Origin: Clostridium cadaveris
Lineage (GTDB): Bacteria > Bacillota > Clostridia > Clostridiales > Clostridiaceae
Direction of reading: 5' to 3'
Assembly (NCBI RefSeq): GCF_020911725.1
Contig: NZ_CP076620.1
Coordinates: 381,001 to 445,000, forward strand
Length of the DNA: 64,000 nt
The translations under genes and the position numbers were made by a program. Shown in pieces: positions 34,681 to 43,422 of this stretch. The notes beneath the pieces are model-generated. The model did not search any database, was not told the DNA's origin, and saw only the letters and a program-made list of their open reading frames with translations. The stretch's first letter is position 1. Every line of letters begins with the position of its first letter.

Positions 34681-35364
34681 ATGAAGGAATTTAGGATCAA
34701 AGCTATAATATGGGGATGTTTATTTATTTTTAGTATGTTATTTTCAGAATTAGGAATATCTTATATATGGATTTTGGTATTGCTAGGATTTTTAGCATCA
34801 AGAAGTGAAAACTTTAGAGAGTGCAGGACTTCATTTGTAGCAATAGGAGTATTTGCAATTATTCTTGTAATTGCGCTTCCACTAACAATTTCAAATAAAG
34901 AGCTTGATACAATTTCTATTTCGGTAAGCAATATAGAAGAACATGGCAACAATATTTATATAAAAACTAAAGAGATTCTGGATAAAGGTGAAATCACCAG
35001 TGAAGAATTAGCATATATAAATAAAGAAAAAGATGAAATATCTCAGTGGTGTGCAGTATTTGATAGGCAGTCAGATATAATAGGATTGGGGAATGTAATA
35101 ATATTACAAGGAGATAATGCAAGAAATGTGTTTGCAAATCAAGATGAAGATATTTTTAATATAGAACAACGTATAAGGAAGTTAGATAAGAGTGAACTAA
35201 TAGATGTGGAAAGACAGTGGCTACAGGATGTGAGAAGCAGAATTCATGATATTTTAATGTCAAAAATAATTCAAGAAGGATATGGAGAATATTATAATTT
35301 TAGCAAATGGAGAGTTAGATATCTCTACCTTGATCTTTACAAGATAATTCATTCAGATAAATAA
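34681..35364 (+). CDS. Membrane protein of unknown function, paralog of preceding gene
   Basis: 227 residues with two membrane segments (about residues 7-40 and 55-72) and a helical domain after them. It shares the (E/D)xG(E/F)(I/L)(T)SEE(E/K)L pattern with the gene before it. AGGAGG precedes the ATG. The two are cotranscribed. Function is not known. Confidence 0.6.
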   Translation: MKEFRIKAIIWGCLFIFSMLFSELGISYIWILVLLGFLASRSENFRECRTSFVAIGVFAIILVIALPLTISNKELDTISISVSNIEEHGNNIYIKTKEILDKGEITSEELAYINKEKDEISQWCAVFDRQSDIIGLGNVIILQGDNARNVFANQDEDIFNIEQRIRKLDKSELIDVERQWLQDVRSRIHDILMSKIIQEGYGEYYNFSKWRVRYLYLDLYKIIHSDK

Positions 35365-35408
35365 ATTTTGTCCTTTCTGAGAAAACTAATAAAAAAGGAG
35401 GGATAATC

Positions 35409-35828
35409 ATGGATACAGAAAGTTTAAATGAATATCTTCAAGGAATATATATGGGAATTGAAAGTTTTAAAGGATTTGAAAACAAATGTAATGTAGAAGA
35501 TAGTTTGAAGGCTTTAGTTAGTGAAACTAAAAGCATGTATCATAATCATGCAGCTATAATTTCTGACAGAATAATGGATCTAGGTGGAGATCCACCAAAG
35601 AGCTTAAGTGTTGCTGGAAAAATGGCAGAAAAGATGTCAGAGGTAAAGAACATTTTTGTTAACACTGAAGAAGAAATAAGAGATAAAGCAATAGAAAGCA
35701 TGAAGATGGGAATAGATTTAGAGGAAAAATTTCTACAAAACCATCCAGACATCGATGGAGAAAGCAAGACACTTATACAAGGAACTATCAAAGAAGATAA
35801 AGACCAGCTTCAAAAATTTATGAATTAG
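35409..35828 (+). CDS. Ferritin-like four-helix protein (DUF2383-like)
   Basis: 139 residues, soluble and all-helical in appearance. FKGFENKCNVEDSLKALVSE, the central MYHNHAAIISDRIMDLGGDP, and the last helices match the pattern of DUF2383/PA2169-type ferritin-like proteins. His and Glu residues could bind metal, but a complete di-iron set is not clear. A strong GGAGGG site precedes the ATG. A single gene with a terminator after it. The family function is unknown. Confidence 0.75.
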   Translation: MDTESLNEYLQGIYMGIESFKGFENKCNVEDSLKALVSETKSMYHNHAAIISDRIMDLGGDPPKSLSVAGKMAEKMSEVKNIFVNTEEEIRDKAIESMKMGIDLEEKFLQNHPDIDGESKTLIQGTIKEDKDQLQKFMN

Positions 35829-35864
35829 AAAGCAGTTTAGGCTGTTATTATAAAATAATATGAC

Positions 35865-35903
35865 AAAAGCATTTTATCTTAAATTTTTAGATAAAGTGCT
35901 TTT
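35865..35903 (+). terminator. Intrinsic terminator
   Basis: AAAAGCATTTTATCT / AGATAAAGTGCTTTT, 15-bp stem with one wobble pair, followed by a T-rich stretch. Confidence 0.85.
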
Positions 35904-35933
35904 ATTTTTAGAAATTGAGGGAGTGTTTAAAAG

Positions 35934-36461
35934 ATGAAAGGGATAAATAAAAAGTATATAGTTGGAGTTTCTGTGACTGCTATATGTATTTTATGCTTTA
36001 TAATTTATTTTACCTATGGAGACAAATCAAAAATAATAGACAGAGAATTAGAGAAAATTTATTCTCTGCCTCAGAACTATAGTATAGAACAGGCAGTTAA
36101 AGACGGAATGGTTGATGTAAGTAAAGTATTAGAAAAAGAAAATAAGAATATAAATAAGTTTTTATTAAAAGTAAATCAGAAGGGATGGGCAGTTTTAAAA
36201 ACTGTTGAGGACTCAGAGGAAGGACCTGTCATTACTATGTATGTTTTTGATGATAGAATAGATGAGATAAGAACATGGAAGTACACCGTCACAAAACAAG
36301 GTGGACAATCTCCTGACAGATGTTTTAAATCTTACTATACAACTGATAATAATGAGATTTCTACAGTTTACCTAGTAAATATAAAAAATTCACAAAGACC
36401 AAATAGTGACTCAGAAATATTAAAGGACGAACCTCTATATTCATATAAGAAATCAAATTAA
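35934..36461 (+). CDS. Membrane-anchored protein of unknown function
   Basis: 175 residues: N-terminal transmembrane segment (about residues 9-28) followed by an external domain with DUF4829-like beta character. QAVKDGMVDVSKVLEKENKN opens the domain. GGGAGTG lies upstream of the ATG. Single gene with a hairpin terminator just after the stop. No known family is recognised with confidence. Confidence 0.6.
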   Translation: MKGINKKYIVGVSVTAICILCFIIYFTYGDKSKIIDRELEKIYSLPQNYSIEQAVKDGMVDVSKVLEKENKNINKFLLKVNQKGWAVLKTVEDSEEGPVITMYVFDDRIDEIRTWKYTVTKQGGQSPDRCFKSYYTTDNNEISTVYLVNIKNSQRPNSDSEILKDEPLYSYKKSN

Positions 36462-36462
36462 A

Positions 36463-36496
36463 AGGGCCTAAGCATAAGCTTAAGCCCTAAATTTTT
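36463..36496 (+). terminator. Intrinsic terminator
   Basis: GGGCCTAAGC / GCTTAAGCCC stem with one mismatch and a 4-nt loop, followed by AAATTTTT. Confidence 0.7.
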
Positions 36497-36566
36497 ATGA
36501 GTATTTAAGCAAATCTAAATTTGCAACAATAGCTTTGAATAGTGCCATAGGCATCTATTCAAAAAA

Positions 36567-36600
36567 ACTCTTCACTTTTCACTACGTAACTCTTAACTAA
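36567..36600 (-). repeat. Dispersed 34-nt repeat, copy 2
   Basis: The minus strand reads TTAGTTAAGAGTTACGTAGT then GAAAAGTGAAGAGT, directly after the pcp stop codon. It is the best-preserved copy of a repeat also seen at 23869, 49514, 56450 and 63227. Confidence 0.5.
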
Positions 36601-36601
36601 A

Positions 36602-37246
36602 TTAGCAGATTGATCCACCACTTACAGTTAAGTCTTCGTTATTTTCTACAGCAGCTTTTATACAGCATTCTAATCCTTTTGCTATATCATCAAGGCTTAG
36701 AGAAGGCGTATTTTTCTTATCTAAAACTTGGCTTGTTGTAAATGGAACGTGAATAAACCCACCCTTCATATTTGGATATTTCTTATCTATAAGATAAAGA
36801 ACTCCGTACATTAAGTGATTACACACGTAAGTACCAGCAGTAGTTGAAAGAGAACCTGGAATACCATTGTTCTTCATTTCTTGAACCATAGCTTTTACTG
36901 GAAGATTAGTGAAGTAAGCATTTGCTCCATCTTCAAAAATCTTTGTATCTATAGGTGCATTTCCTTCGTTATCCTTTATTCTAGCATCATCTAAGTTTAT
37001 AGCAACTCTCTCAGGAGTTATATCAAATCTTCCACCAGCTTGACCAACACAAATAACTATGTCAGGAGTGTATTTAGCTATATATTCAGAAACTTTTTCT
37101 ACTGACTTTCTAAAAACTGTAGGTATTTCTACCTTGATAACCTCTGCACCTGCAATGTTATCACTAACCTTTTTAACTGCCTCTAAAGCAGGGTTAACTG
37201 GCTCTCCACCAAATGGATCGAATCCTGTTATCAATACTCTTGTCAT
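36602..37246 (-). CDS. pcp: Pyroglutamyl-peptidase I
   Basis: 214 residues from ATG 37246, preceded by GAGAGGTG; the longer ORF start lacks a ribosome site. It is a cytosolic cysteine peptidase removing N-terminal pyroglutamate. The opening [15 protein letters not shown] is diagnostic. Catalytic residues are the Glu in [12 protein letters not shown] near residue 80, Cys in [13 protein letters not shown] near 142 and His in FIHVPF near 167. Its position beside three M42 genes suggests joint peptide breakdown. Confidence 0.95.
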   Translation of the reverse strand: MTRVLITGFDPFGGEPVNPALEAVKKVSDNIAGAEVIKVEIPTVFRKSVEKVSEYIAKYTPDIVICVGQAGGRFDITPERVAINLDDARIKDNEGNAPIDTKIFEDGANAYFTNLPVKAMVQEMKNNGIPGSLSTTAGTYVCNHLMYGVLYLIDKKYPNMKGGFIHVPFTTSQVLDKKNTPSLSLDDIAKGLECCIKAAVENNEDLTVSGGSIC

Positions 37247-37433
37247 AATTTCACCTCTCAAGATGTTATTTTCTTTTATTTTATCATAATTAGTCTTAAA
37301 AATCACCATGAATTCTTTTACAAGCAGAAAATTTAAAATTTTAACAAATTATACAGAGGATTTTAAGATTTAAAAGAAGAAAGATTAAAAGTAGAGGTCT
37401 GAAAAAATTAACTATGGAAAGGCGTGAAAATTC

Positions 37434-38474
37434 ATGGATGAAAAATCAGCACTAATAGAGCTTACAGAAGCTCATGGTCCAAGCGGAAGAGAAAACATGA
37501 TACATCCCATGTTGAAAAGATATTTTTCACCTTATGGAGAGGTGTGGAGTGATAACATAAATAATTTGTACACCTTAAAAAAGGGCAGAGGAAATAATTC
37601 AATAATGATATTAGCACATAGTGATGAGATATTCCTTATGGTCACAGAGATAATTGATAATGGTTTTTTAAGGGTTGTATCCAAAGGAATTGATGCAAAA
37701 ACTTTAGTATCTCAGGAAGTCATAATTCATGGAAGAAAAACTATAAAGGGAGTTATAGGTATAAAACCACCACACCTCATGAATGACAAGGAAAAGACAG
37801 GAGCAGTTACTATAGAGGGACTTTTAGTTGACACAGGATATTCAAAGGAAGCTCTAGAAAAAATTGTAGAAGTAGGAGATTATATAACTCTTAGCAGAAA
37901 ATGTACTGAACTCTTAAATAACAATATGGCATGCAAATGTGCAGATGATAGGGCAGGAGTAGTAGCAATGCTTTCTTGTGCAAAGGAGCTTGAAAACTCA
38001 ATTCATGATTTGGATGTTTATTTTGTTTCTGGAGTTCAAGAGGAAGTTGGTCTAAGAGGAGCTAAAGCCGCAGCTTACAATGTAAAACCTAAGATTGCAA
38101 TAGCGTTAGATACAACTTTTGATAATGGAAGATTTGGTGATGATTATAGGGAAAATGAATTAGGAAAAGGACCTTCTATATGTATAGGACCCAATATTCA
38201 TCCTAAGGTTAGAAAGAAGATAATGGAGGTAGCAAAGGAGTACAATATTCCTTTTCAGCTTGAAGTAGAACCAGGGTCCACAGGAACTGATGCTTGGGCT
38301 ATACAGGTTACAAGAGATGGAATACCAACATTGCTTTTATCAATACCAATAAAATATATGCACACTTCAGTAGAGGTAGTTAATATCGATGACATAAAAA
38401 ACACAGGAAAACTTATGGCAAGGTTTATTGAAAAATTAAAGGATGATGAATTGGAGGACTTGATATGCTTTTAG
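37434..38474 (+). CDS. M42-family aminopeptidase, first of three tandem
   Basis: 346 residues. Metal and catalytic motifs are present: ILAHSDEI (first His), CADDRAG (bridging Asp), VQEEVGLRG (Glu pair), IALDTTFD and KYMHTSV (last His). It forms a cytosolic TET-type peptidase. It overlaps the second M42 gene by 10 nt, a translationally coupled operon. It diverges from pcp. It differs from the other two in using SDE rather than MDE after the first histidine. Confidence 0.9.
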   Translation: MDEKSALIELTEAHGPSGRENMIHPMLKRYFSPYGEVWSDNINNLYTLKKGRGNNSIMILAHSDEIFLMVTEIIDNGFLRVVSKGIDAKTLVSQEVIIHGRKTIKGVIGIKPPHLMNDKEKTGAVTIEGLLVDTGYSKEALEKIVEVGDYITLSRKCTELLNNNMACKCADDRAGVVAMLSCAKELENSIHDLDVYFVSGVQEEVGLRGAKAAAYNVKPKIAIALDTTFDNGRFGDDYRENELGKGPSICIGPNIHPKVRKKIMEVAKEYNIPFQLEVEPGSTGTDAWAIQVTRDGIPTLLLSIPIKYMHTSVEVVNIDDIKNTGKLMARFIEKLKDDELEDLICF

Positions 38475-39463
38475 AAACTTTATGCAATGCTTCAGGACCT
38501 ACCGGTTTTGAATGTGATGTAAGAAAGATAATAATAGATGAGGTAAAACCTTATGTAGATGAAATAAAAGTAGATACTATGGGTAACATAATTGTCCACA
38601 AGAGTGGAAAAGGAAAGAAGGTACTTGTGGATGCTCATATGGATGAAGTAGGCTTTATCATAACAGGTTTTAATAAAGACGGTACTTTAAGATTTTCAGC
38701 TTTGGGTGGAGTTAATAGCAAAATAATACCATCAAAGGTTGTGCTTATAGGAGAGAATAAAATTCCAGGAGTTATAGGAATAAAACCTATACACCTTCAA
38801 GGAAAAGAAGAAAGAAAAAATGGAATAACATATAGAGATTGTGCTATTGACATAGGAGCTAAGGATGAAGAACAGGCTAGAAGTAAGGTAGAGCTTGGAG
38901 ATTATGCAGTATTTGATGTGGCTATGGAGGAATTCGGAGAAGGTCTTATAAAAGGAAAAGCCTTTGATGACAGAATGGGATGCTACCTTCTTATAGAAGC
39001 TTTAAAAGAGAACTATGCCTGTGATTTGTATGGAGTTTTTGCTGTACAGGAAGAGATAGGGGATAGAGGATCATATGCTGCCAGTTATGCTGTAATGCCA
39101 GATATAGGAATAGCTCTTGAGGGAACTATATGTGCAGATATGCCGTCTGTACCAAGCTATCAAAGTGCAACGACAGTTGGATGTGGTCCTGCTATATCTA
39201 TTATGGATGTAACGAGTATATTTAATGATGATATAGCACAGGACATAATTAAGGTAGCGGAAAAGGAAAATATAAAGTATCAAAGAAGAAGAGCTGTAGC
39301 AGGAGGAAATGATGCTGGAGCTATATCCATGGTTGGAAGCGGTGCTAAGATAGCAACACTATCAGTTCCATGCAGGTATATTCACTCAGCAATTTCTGTA
39401 GCATCAAAAGAAGATATAGATAACGGAATAAAATTATTAAAAGCATATTTGAAAACTTTATAA
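38465..39463 (+). CDS. M42-family aminopeptidase, second of three tandem
   Basis: 332 residues. All active residues are visible: VDAHMDEVGF, AFDDRMGCY, VQEEIGDRGS, IALEGTI (the ligand position is Glu, as in many M42 members) and YIHSAIS. It starts inside the first M42 gene. The third copy begins 24 nt after its stop. Its sequence is the closest guide for judging the inactive third protein. Confidence 0.92.
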   Translation: MLLETLCNASGPTGFECDVRKIIIDEVKPYVDEIKVDTMGNIIVHKSGKGKKVLVDAHMDEVGFIITGFNKDGTLRFSALGGVNSKIIPSKVVLIGENKIPGVIGIKPIHLQGKEERKNGITYRDCAIDIGAKDEEQARSKVELGDYAVFDVAMEEFGEGLIKGKAFDDRMGCYLLIEALKENYACDLYGVFAVQEEIGDRGSYAASYAVMPDIGIALEGTICADMPSVPSYQSATTVGCGPAISIMDVTSIFNDDIAQDIIKVAEKENIKYQRRRAVAGGNDAGAISMVGSGAKIATLSVPCRYIHSAISVASKEDIDNGIKLLKAYLKTL

Positions 39464-39487
39464 GAGATTTTAGAGGGAGGATTAGAA

Positions 39488-40462
39488 ATGAAACCTTTAT
39501 TGGATAAATTAATACACACTTTTGGAGTTACAGGTCGTGAGGATAATATAAAAGAGGTTATAAAAAAGAGAATACAAGAACTTGGACTTGAAAGTTCAAC
39601 AGATAATATGGGGAATGTAGTAGTTACACTTAGCCAAGGAAAAGAATCGGAAAAATGTATGATATCAGCTAATATGGACACTGCTGGACTTATAGTAAAC
39701 TTTATAGAAGATAATGGATACTTAAGAGTACATCCTATAGGAAAATTTAATGCTTCAGAGGTAGCAAATGGACTTGTAGTCTTTCAAAATGGAGTAACAG
39801 GCAGATGTTGTTTATGTAAAAAAGATGGCGATATAGAAGACATGTATGTAGATATAGGTGCATCATCTAAGGAAGAAGCAGCAAAACTAATCAAAGAAGG
39901 TTATGTAGCTGCATTTAAAGGAGAAAGCATTACTCAAGGTAGATTTATAATGGGACCTAACCTAACAAATAGAGCAGCGTGTTATGTGCTTTTACAGGTT
40001 ATAGAGAATTTAGTCAATGACAATAAGATTAAGGATATAAATAAAAATGTGACAATAGCCTTTACAACTCAAAGCTATTTAAGGCTAAAAGGGGCAAAAG
40101 CTATTATCCATACTGTGGAGCCTGATAAAGCTTTAGTAATAGATACTGAAGAGGCAGGGGATACTTTAGGTGGAAATGGAGCTTTAAAGTTAGGCAAAGG
40201 TCTAGGACTTAGAGTAATGGATGGAAACTTAATAATTCATCATGAAATGAAGGAAGAACTTCAATCTTTAAGTGAAGGAAAGCTTATAAATATAGTAAGC
40301 ACAAAATCGAGCGATGGTGGAATTATTCAAAAAGAAGGCAAAGGCGCTAAGGTGGGTGTTATAGCCATACCTTGCAGATACCCTAACACTTCTCAGGAAG
40401 TAATGTCAGAGGATGATATTGAAATGGCTGAGAATCTTATAGAAAAGTTTATTGTGATATAA
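39488..40462 (+). CDS. Catalytically degenerate M42-like protein, third of three tandem
   Basis: 324 residues, alignable over its full length to the two preceding M42 enzymes, with a full-length frame and a good GGGAGGA site, so it looks maintained. Key sites differ: the first His becomes Asn62 (ANMDTAG), the DD pair becomes Thr160-Asn161, the Glu pair becomes Ser196-Tyr197 (TQSYLRLKG) and the last His becomes Asn (RYPNTS). Only the Asp at VIDTEE near 219 remains. It should not bind two zincs or cleave peptides. It may be a structural or regulatory subunit of a mixed complex; this is inference. Confidence 0.85.
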   Translation: MKPLLDKLIHTFGVTGREDNIKEVIKKRIQELGLESSTDNMGNVVVTLSQGKESEKCMISANMDTAGLIVNFIEDNGYLRVHPIGKFNASEVANGLVVFQNGVTGRCCLCKKDGDIEDMYVDIGASSKEEAAKLIKEGYVAAFKGESITQGRFIMGPNLTNRAACYVLLQVIENLVNDNKIKDINKNVTIAFTTQSYLRLKGAKAIIHTVEPDKALVIDTEEAGDTLGGNGALKLGKGLGLRVMDGNLIIHHEMKEELQSLSEGKLINIVSTKSSDGGIIQKEGKGAKVGVIAIPCRYPNTSQEVMSEDDIEMAENLIEKFIVI

Positions 40463-40624
40463 TTGAAAAGATAAAATTATAGTAAATATGATGAAGGCAC
40501 AAAAAATCAGTGATGAATATATTTTTATGTTAATAATATTGTATGCGAATATTGACAATAAGACGAGTTAAAAAATATAATGTAATTTTATATGAAGAAA
40601 TGAGATGTGATCAGGGAGAAAAGG

Positions 40625-42841
40625 ATGGAAAATCATAAAAAGTTAGCGATTAGAAGCATGAAAGTAATAGGTATGTTTATATTAGTTTTTGCAATTTCTA
40701 GTGTCCTACTAATTAAACTAGTTATTGATCAGCATATAGAAACTTCACAGAGGTCTTTATACGAAGTTGCTATTCGAAGTCAAAAAATGATTAAAAATCA
40801 GCTAAAAAGGGACTTAAATGAAATAGATACAATTGCATACATATTATCAATAAATCGCGATGAAAGTCTAAATTCGATGATAGACTTTGTTAGAGAAGAC
40901 GATAAAATGAACAGCTTTAAAAGAATTGCATTCATTGGAAAAGATGGGGTGGGTTATGAAATAAAATCTGGAGAAATTTATAATCTTCCAAAGGATATGC
41001 TTAGCATAGAATGGATTCAAAAAGGATTCAATGGTGAAACTATATTATCTCATACAGAAAAAGATAAGGGAAATGTAGGTAACGTAAACTACTATGTAAA
41101 GCCTGTTGAGAATGAAGAAGGAGTTTTTGGTGTTGTTGTAGGCGTTATAGATAATTCGATATTAACGAATATTATTGCAAGTACTACTTTAGGCATAGAC
41201 AGTATTACAAGAATAATTGAAAGCTCTACTGGGGAACTAGTTACTGGGAATGAGCTTGAACTTGATAAAGTTGCCATGGATGAAGAGGATTTTAAATGTA
41301 TAAATGAAAAGATAAAAAATACTAAGGATAATGTTTTTTCATGTAAACTTAAGCAAGGAGAAATGTTGGTAACGTATATTCCCATGGATATAAATGATTG
41401 GATACTTCTAAGCGTTGTTCCTGAAAAGTTTGCTATAGAGAAGTATGATTATATAGTTGGAATCACTGCTGTATGCATAGCTATAATTATCGCAGGTTTT
41501 TGTGCTTTAATTTACTGTATAATTAAAATAGAAAAAAGTAAAGATGAAGAGATTTTAAATCTAGCCTATTATGATAGAGTTACAGGTGCATTTAATAAGG
41601 ATAAGTTTAAAAAGGAAGCTTGTATGCTTATGGATGATAGGAAGTGTAATTATGCAGTTGCCTTTATTGATATAGTAAATTTTAAACTTATAAATGAAAT
41701 ATTCACTTATGAAAATGGAAATAAGTTTTTGAAATACATTGCAAAAGTTATTAGTGAAAACATAGGAGAAGATGAAATATATTTCAGGAATAATGATGAT
41801 AAGTTTGGAGTGTTATTAAAATTAGAAGATGAAGAAATATTGTTAGAGAGACTTAGAGATATAGGAGAACAGATAAAAGACTTTCCTATTAAAAAGAATC
41901 AAAAATATAATATTATGCTCAAATTTGGTATATACGTTATTGAATATAACAAAACTAATATAGATTTTGAAATATGTATAGACCGTGCACAAATGGCTCT
42001 TGTAAAAGCAAAGAAAAGTTACAATAATCAATATGAATTCTATGATGAAGACATGCATAAGAGTACCATTATGAAGCATATTGTTGAAAATAATATAGAG
42101 CAGGCTTTAGAAGCTAAAGGATTTAGCGTTTATCTTCAGCCTAAATATGATTTAGCGAGAGAAACCATTTCAGGAGCAGAAGCATTAGTTAGATGGAATA
42201 ATGAACAATATGGGATTATGTCTCCAAACATGTTTATACCTATATTTGAGGAAAATGGATTTATAATCCAATTAGACAGATATGTGTTAAGACGTGTGTG
42301 TAGAATGATAAATCAATGGAAGGAAAAAGGATATCCTCTATTTCCTATTTCAGTAAATCAATCTAGAATAAATTTTTATCAAGAAGAGTATATAGATGAA
42401 CTAAAAAATATAATAGAAACTGAAAATATTGACCCTAAAATGATAATTATAGAGATAACTGAAAATGTAGTAATAGAAAATTTTGATACTATCAAAGATA
42501 CTGTTGAGAAGTTAAGAGAATTAGGTTTTGCTATATCTATGGATGATTTTGGATCGGGATATTCATCTCTTAATATACTAAAGAATTTATTTATAGATGA
42601 GCTTAAACTTGATAAGAAGTTTTTAGAAAATTCATCTGATTCTTATAGGGAAGAAAAAATAATAGCCAAGATCATAGATTTAGCTAAAGCTTTATCAATA
42701 AAAACTGTATCAGAGGGTGTAGAAACAGAAAGACAAGTTCATTTTTTAAAGTCAGTTGGATGTGATATAGGTCAAGGATATTTTTTCTCAAAACCTATTC
42801 CTATAGATGAATTTGAAGCTAAAATATTTAAAAAAAGTTAA
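40625..42841 (+). CDS. Membrane c-di-GMP phosphodiesterase (Cache-like, degenerate GGDEF, EAL)
   Basis: 738 residues from ATG 40625 (AGGGAGAAAAGG upstream). Two transmembrane segments (about 12-31 and 279-302) enclose an external Cache-like sensor. The GGDEF-type domain (about 310-470) is degenerate: NDDKF (residues 390-394) where GGDEF is expected, so cyclase activity is unlikely. The EAL domain (about 485-735) keeps E519-A-L-VRW, EITENV, MDDFGSGYSS, ELKLDK and SEGVET, so it should hydrolyse c-di-GMP. Signal-regulated turnover is inferred. Confidence 0.9.
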   Translation: MENHKKLAIRSMKVIGMFILVFAISSVLLIKLVIDQHIETSQRSLYEVAIRSQKMIKNQLKRDLNEIDTIAYILSINRDESLNSMIDFVREDDKMNSFKRIAFIGKDGVGYEIKSGEIYNLPKDMLSIEWIQKGFNGETILSHTEKDKGNVGNVNYYVKPVENEEGVFGVVVGVIDNSILTNIIASTTLGIDSITRIIESSTGELVTGNELELDKVAMDEEDFKCINEKIKNTKDNVFSCKLKQGEMLVTYIPMDINDWILLSVVPEKFAIEKYDYIVGITAVCIAIIIAGFCALIYCIIKIEKSKDEEILNLAYYDRVTGAFNKDKFKKEACMLMDDRKCNYAVAFIDIVNFKLINEIFTYENGNKFLKYIAKVISENIGEDEIYFRNNDDKFGVLLKLEDEEILLERLRDIGEQIKDFPIKKNQKYNIMLKFGIYVIEYNKTNIDFEICIDRAQMALVKAKKSYNNQYEFYDEDMHKSTIMKHIVENNIEQALEAKGFSVYLQPKYDLARETISGAEALVRWNNEQYGIMSPNMFIPIFEENGFIIQLDRYVLRRVCRMINQWKEKGYPLFPISVNQSRINFYQEEYIDELKNIIETENIDPKMIIIEITENVVIENFDTIKDTVEKLRELGFAISMDDFGSGYSSLNILKNLFIDELKLDKKFLENSSDSYREEKIIAKIIDLAKALSIKTVSEGVETERQVHFLKSVGCDIGQGYFFSKPIPIDEFEAKIFKKS

Positions 42842-42847
42842 AAAAAT

Positions 42848-42877
42848 AAGGGCATCTTCAAAGATGCCTTTATTTTT
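42848..42877 (+). terminator. Intrinsic terminator of the EAL gene
   Basis: AAGGGCATCTT / AAGATGCCTTT stem with a tiny loop, followed by TTTTT. Confidence 0.85.
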
Positions 42878-42881
42878 GTGT

Positions 42882-42996
42882 AAAAAAAGTCCTCTACATT
42901 AGTAGAGGATTAGGAAGAGTGATTAATATTATCACGTAGTACATTTATTCTGTACTTTATATGCAAGGAACAAGTTTAAGTAACTTGACAACTATA
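42882..42996 (-). ncRNA. Candidate structured small RNA, about 115 nt
   Basis: The minus strand has its own promoter just upstream and its own terminator at the end, with no ORF between. Predicted RNA order: stem CAAGTT/AACTTG (42971-42987), stem AGTACA/TGTACT (42938-42956), stem GTGAT/ATCAC (42919-42935) and terminator stem TCCTCTAC/GTAGAGGA (42890-42909) followed by seven U. It matches no RNA family I recognise (not 6S, SRP, tmRNA or RNase P by landmarks). Existence is inferred and expression unproven. Confidence 0.5.
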
Positions 42997-43001
42997 AATA
43001 C

Positions 43002-43029
43002 ATTATACAATATTAAAAAGAAAAATCAA
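43002..43029 (-). promoter_or_regulatory. Promoter of the candidate small RNA
   Basis: On the minus strand TTGATT (43024-43029), 16-bp spacer, TATAAT (43002-43007). The start site would be near 42996. Confidence 0.5.
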
Positions 43030-43422
43030 ATAATAAATGAAAAAAATATATAACTATTGCGAAAAAAAATAATTTTTAAAATTTAAGATATTGACAGTAT
43101 TTCAAAGAATTAACTAGAATAAGCAGGATAATTAAGTGTATTATATAAAAATAGATTAGCTTGATAAAAAACTAAAATATATAGAAAAGATATACAATTT
43201 TAAAAATTATTGAAATATATAAATGTAAATGTTGGAAATTAACATATCTAAAATTATAAAATTGTATAATAAAAATGAAGAGAGTCGATGAAATATAAAT
43301 ACATAATTTAGGACTAAGAATAATTAAATTGTATTAAAATAAACAAACACATATTAAAATGTTACATCTATAAAATTATTGATTTATTATAAGAATCACA
43401 TGTATTTCATCAAAAATAGATA
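43030..43422. other. Very AT-rich non-coding stretch
   Basis: About 390 nt without credible ORF on either strand and with long A/T runs. With the DnaA boxes immediately after, it could act as a DNA-melting or spacer region, but nothing specific is visible. Confidence 0.4.

Noticed and set aside
39488..40462. Third M42 gene as a decaying pseudogene
   Set aside because: Full-length open frame, good ribosome site and selective replacement of only active-site residues argue for a maintained non-catalytic protein, although this remains to be tested.
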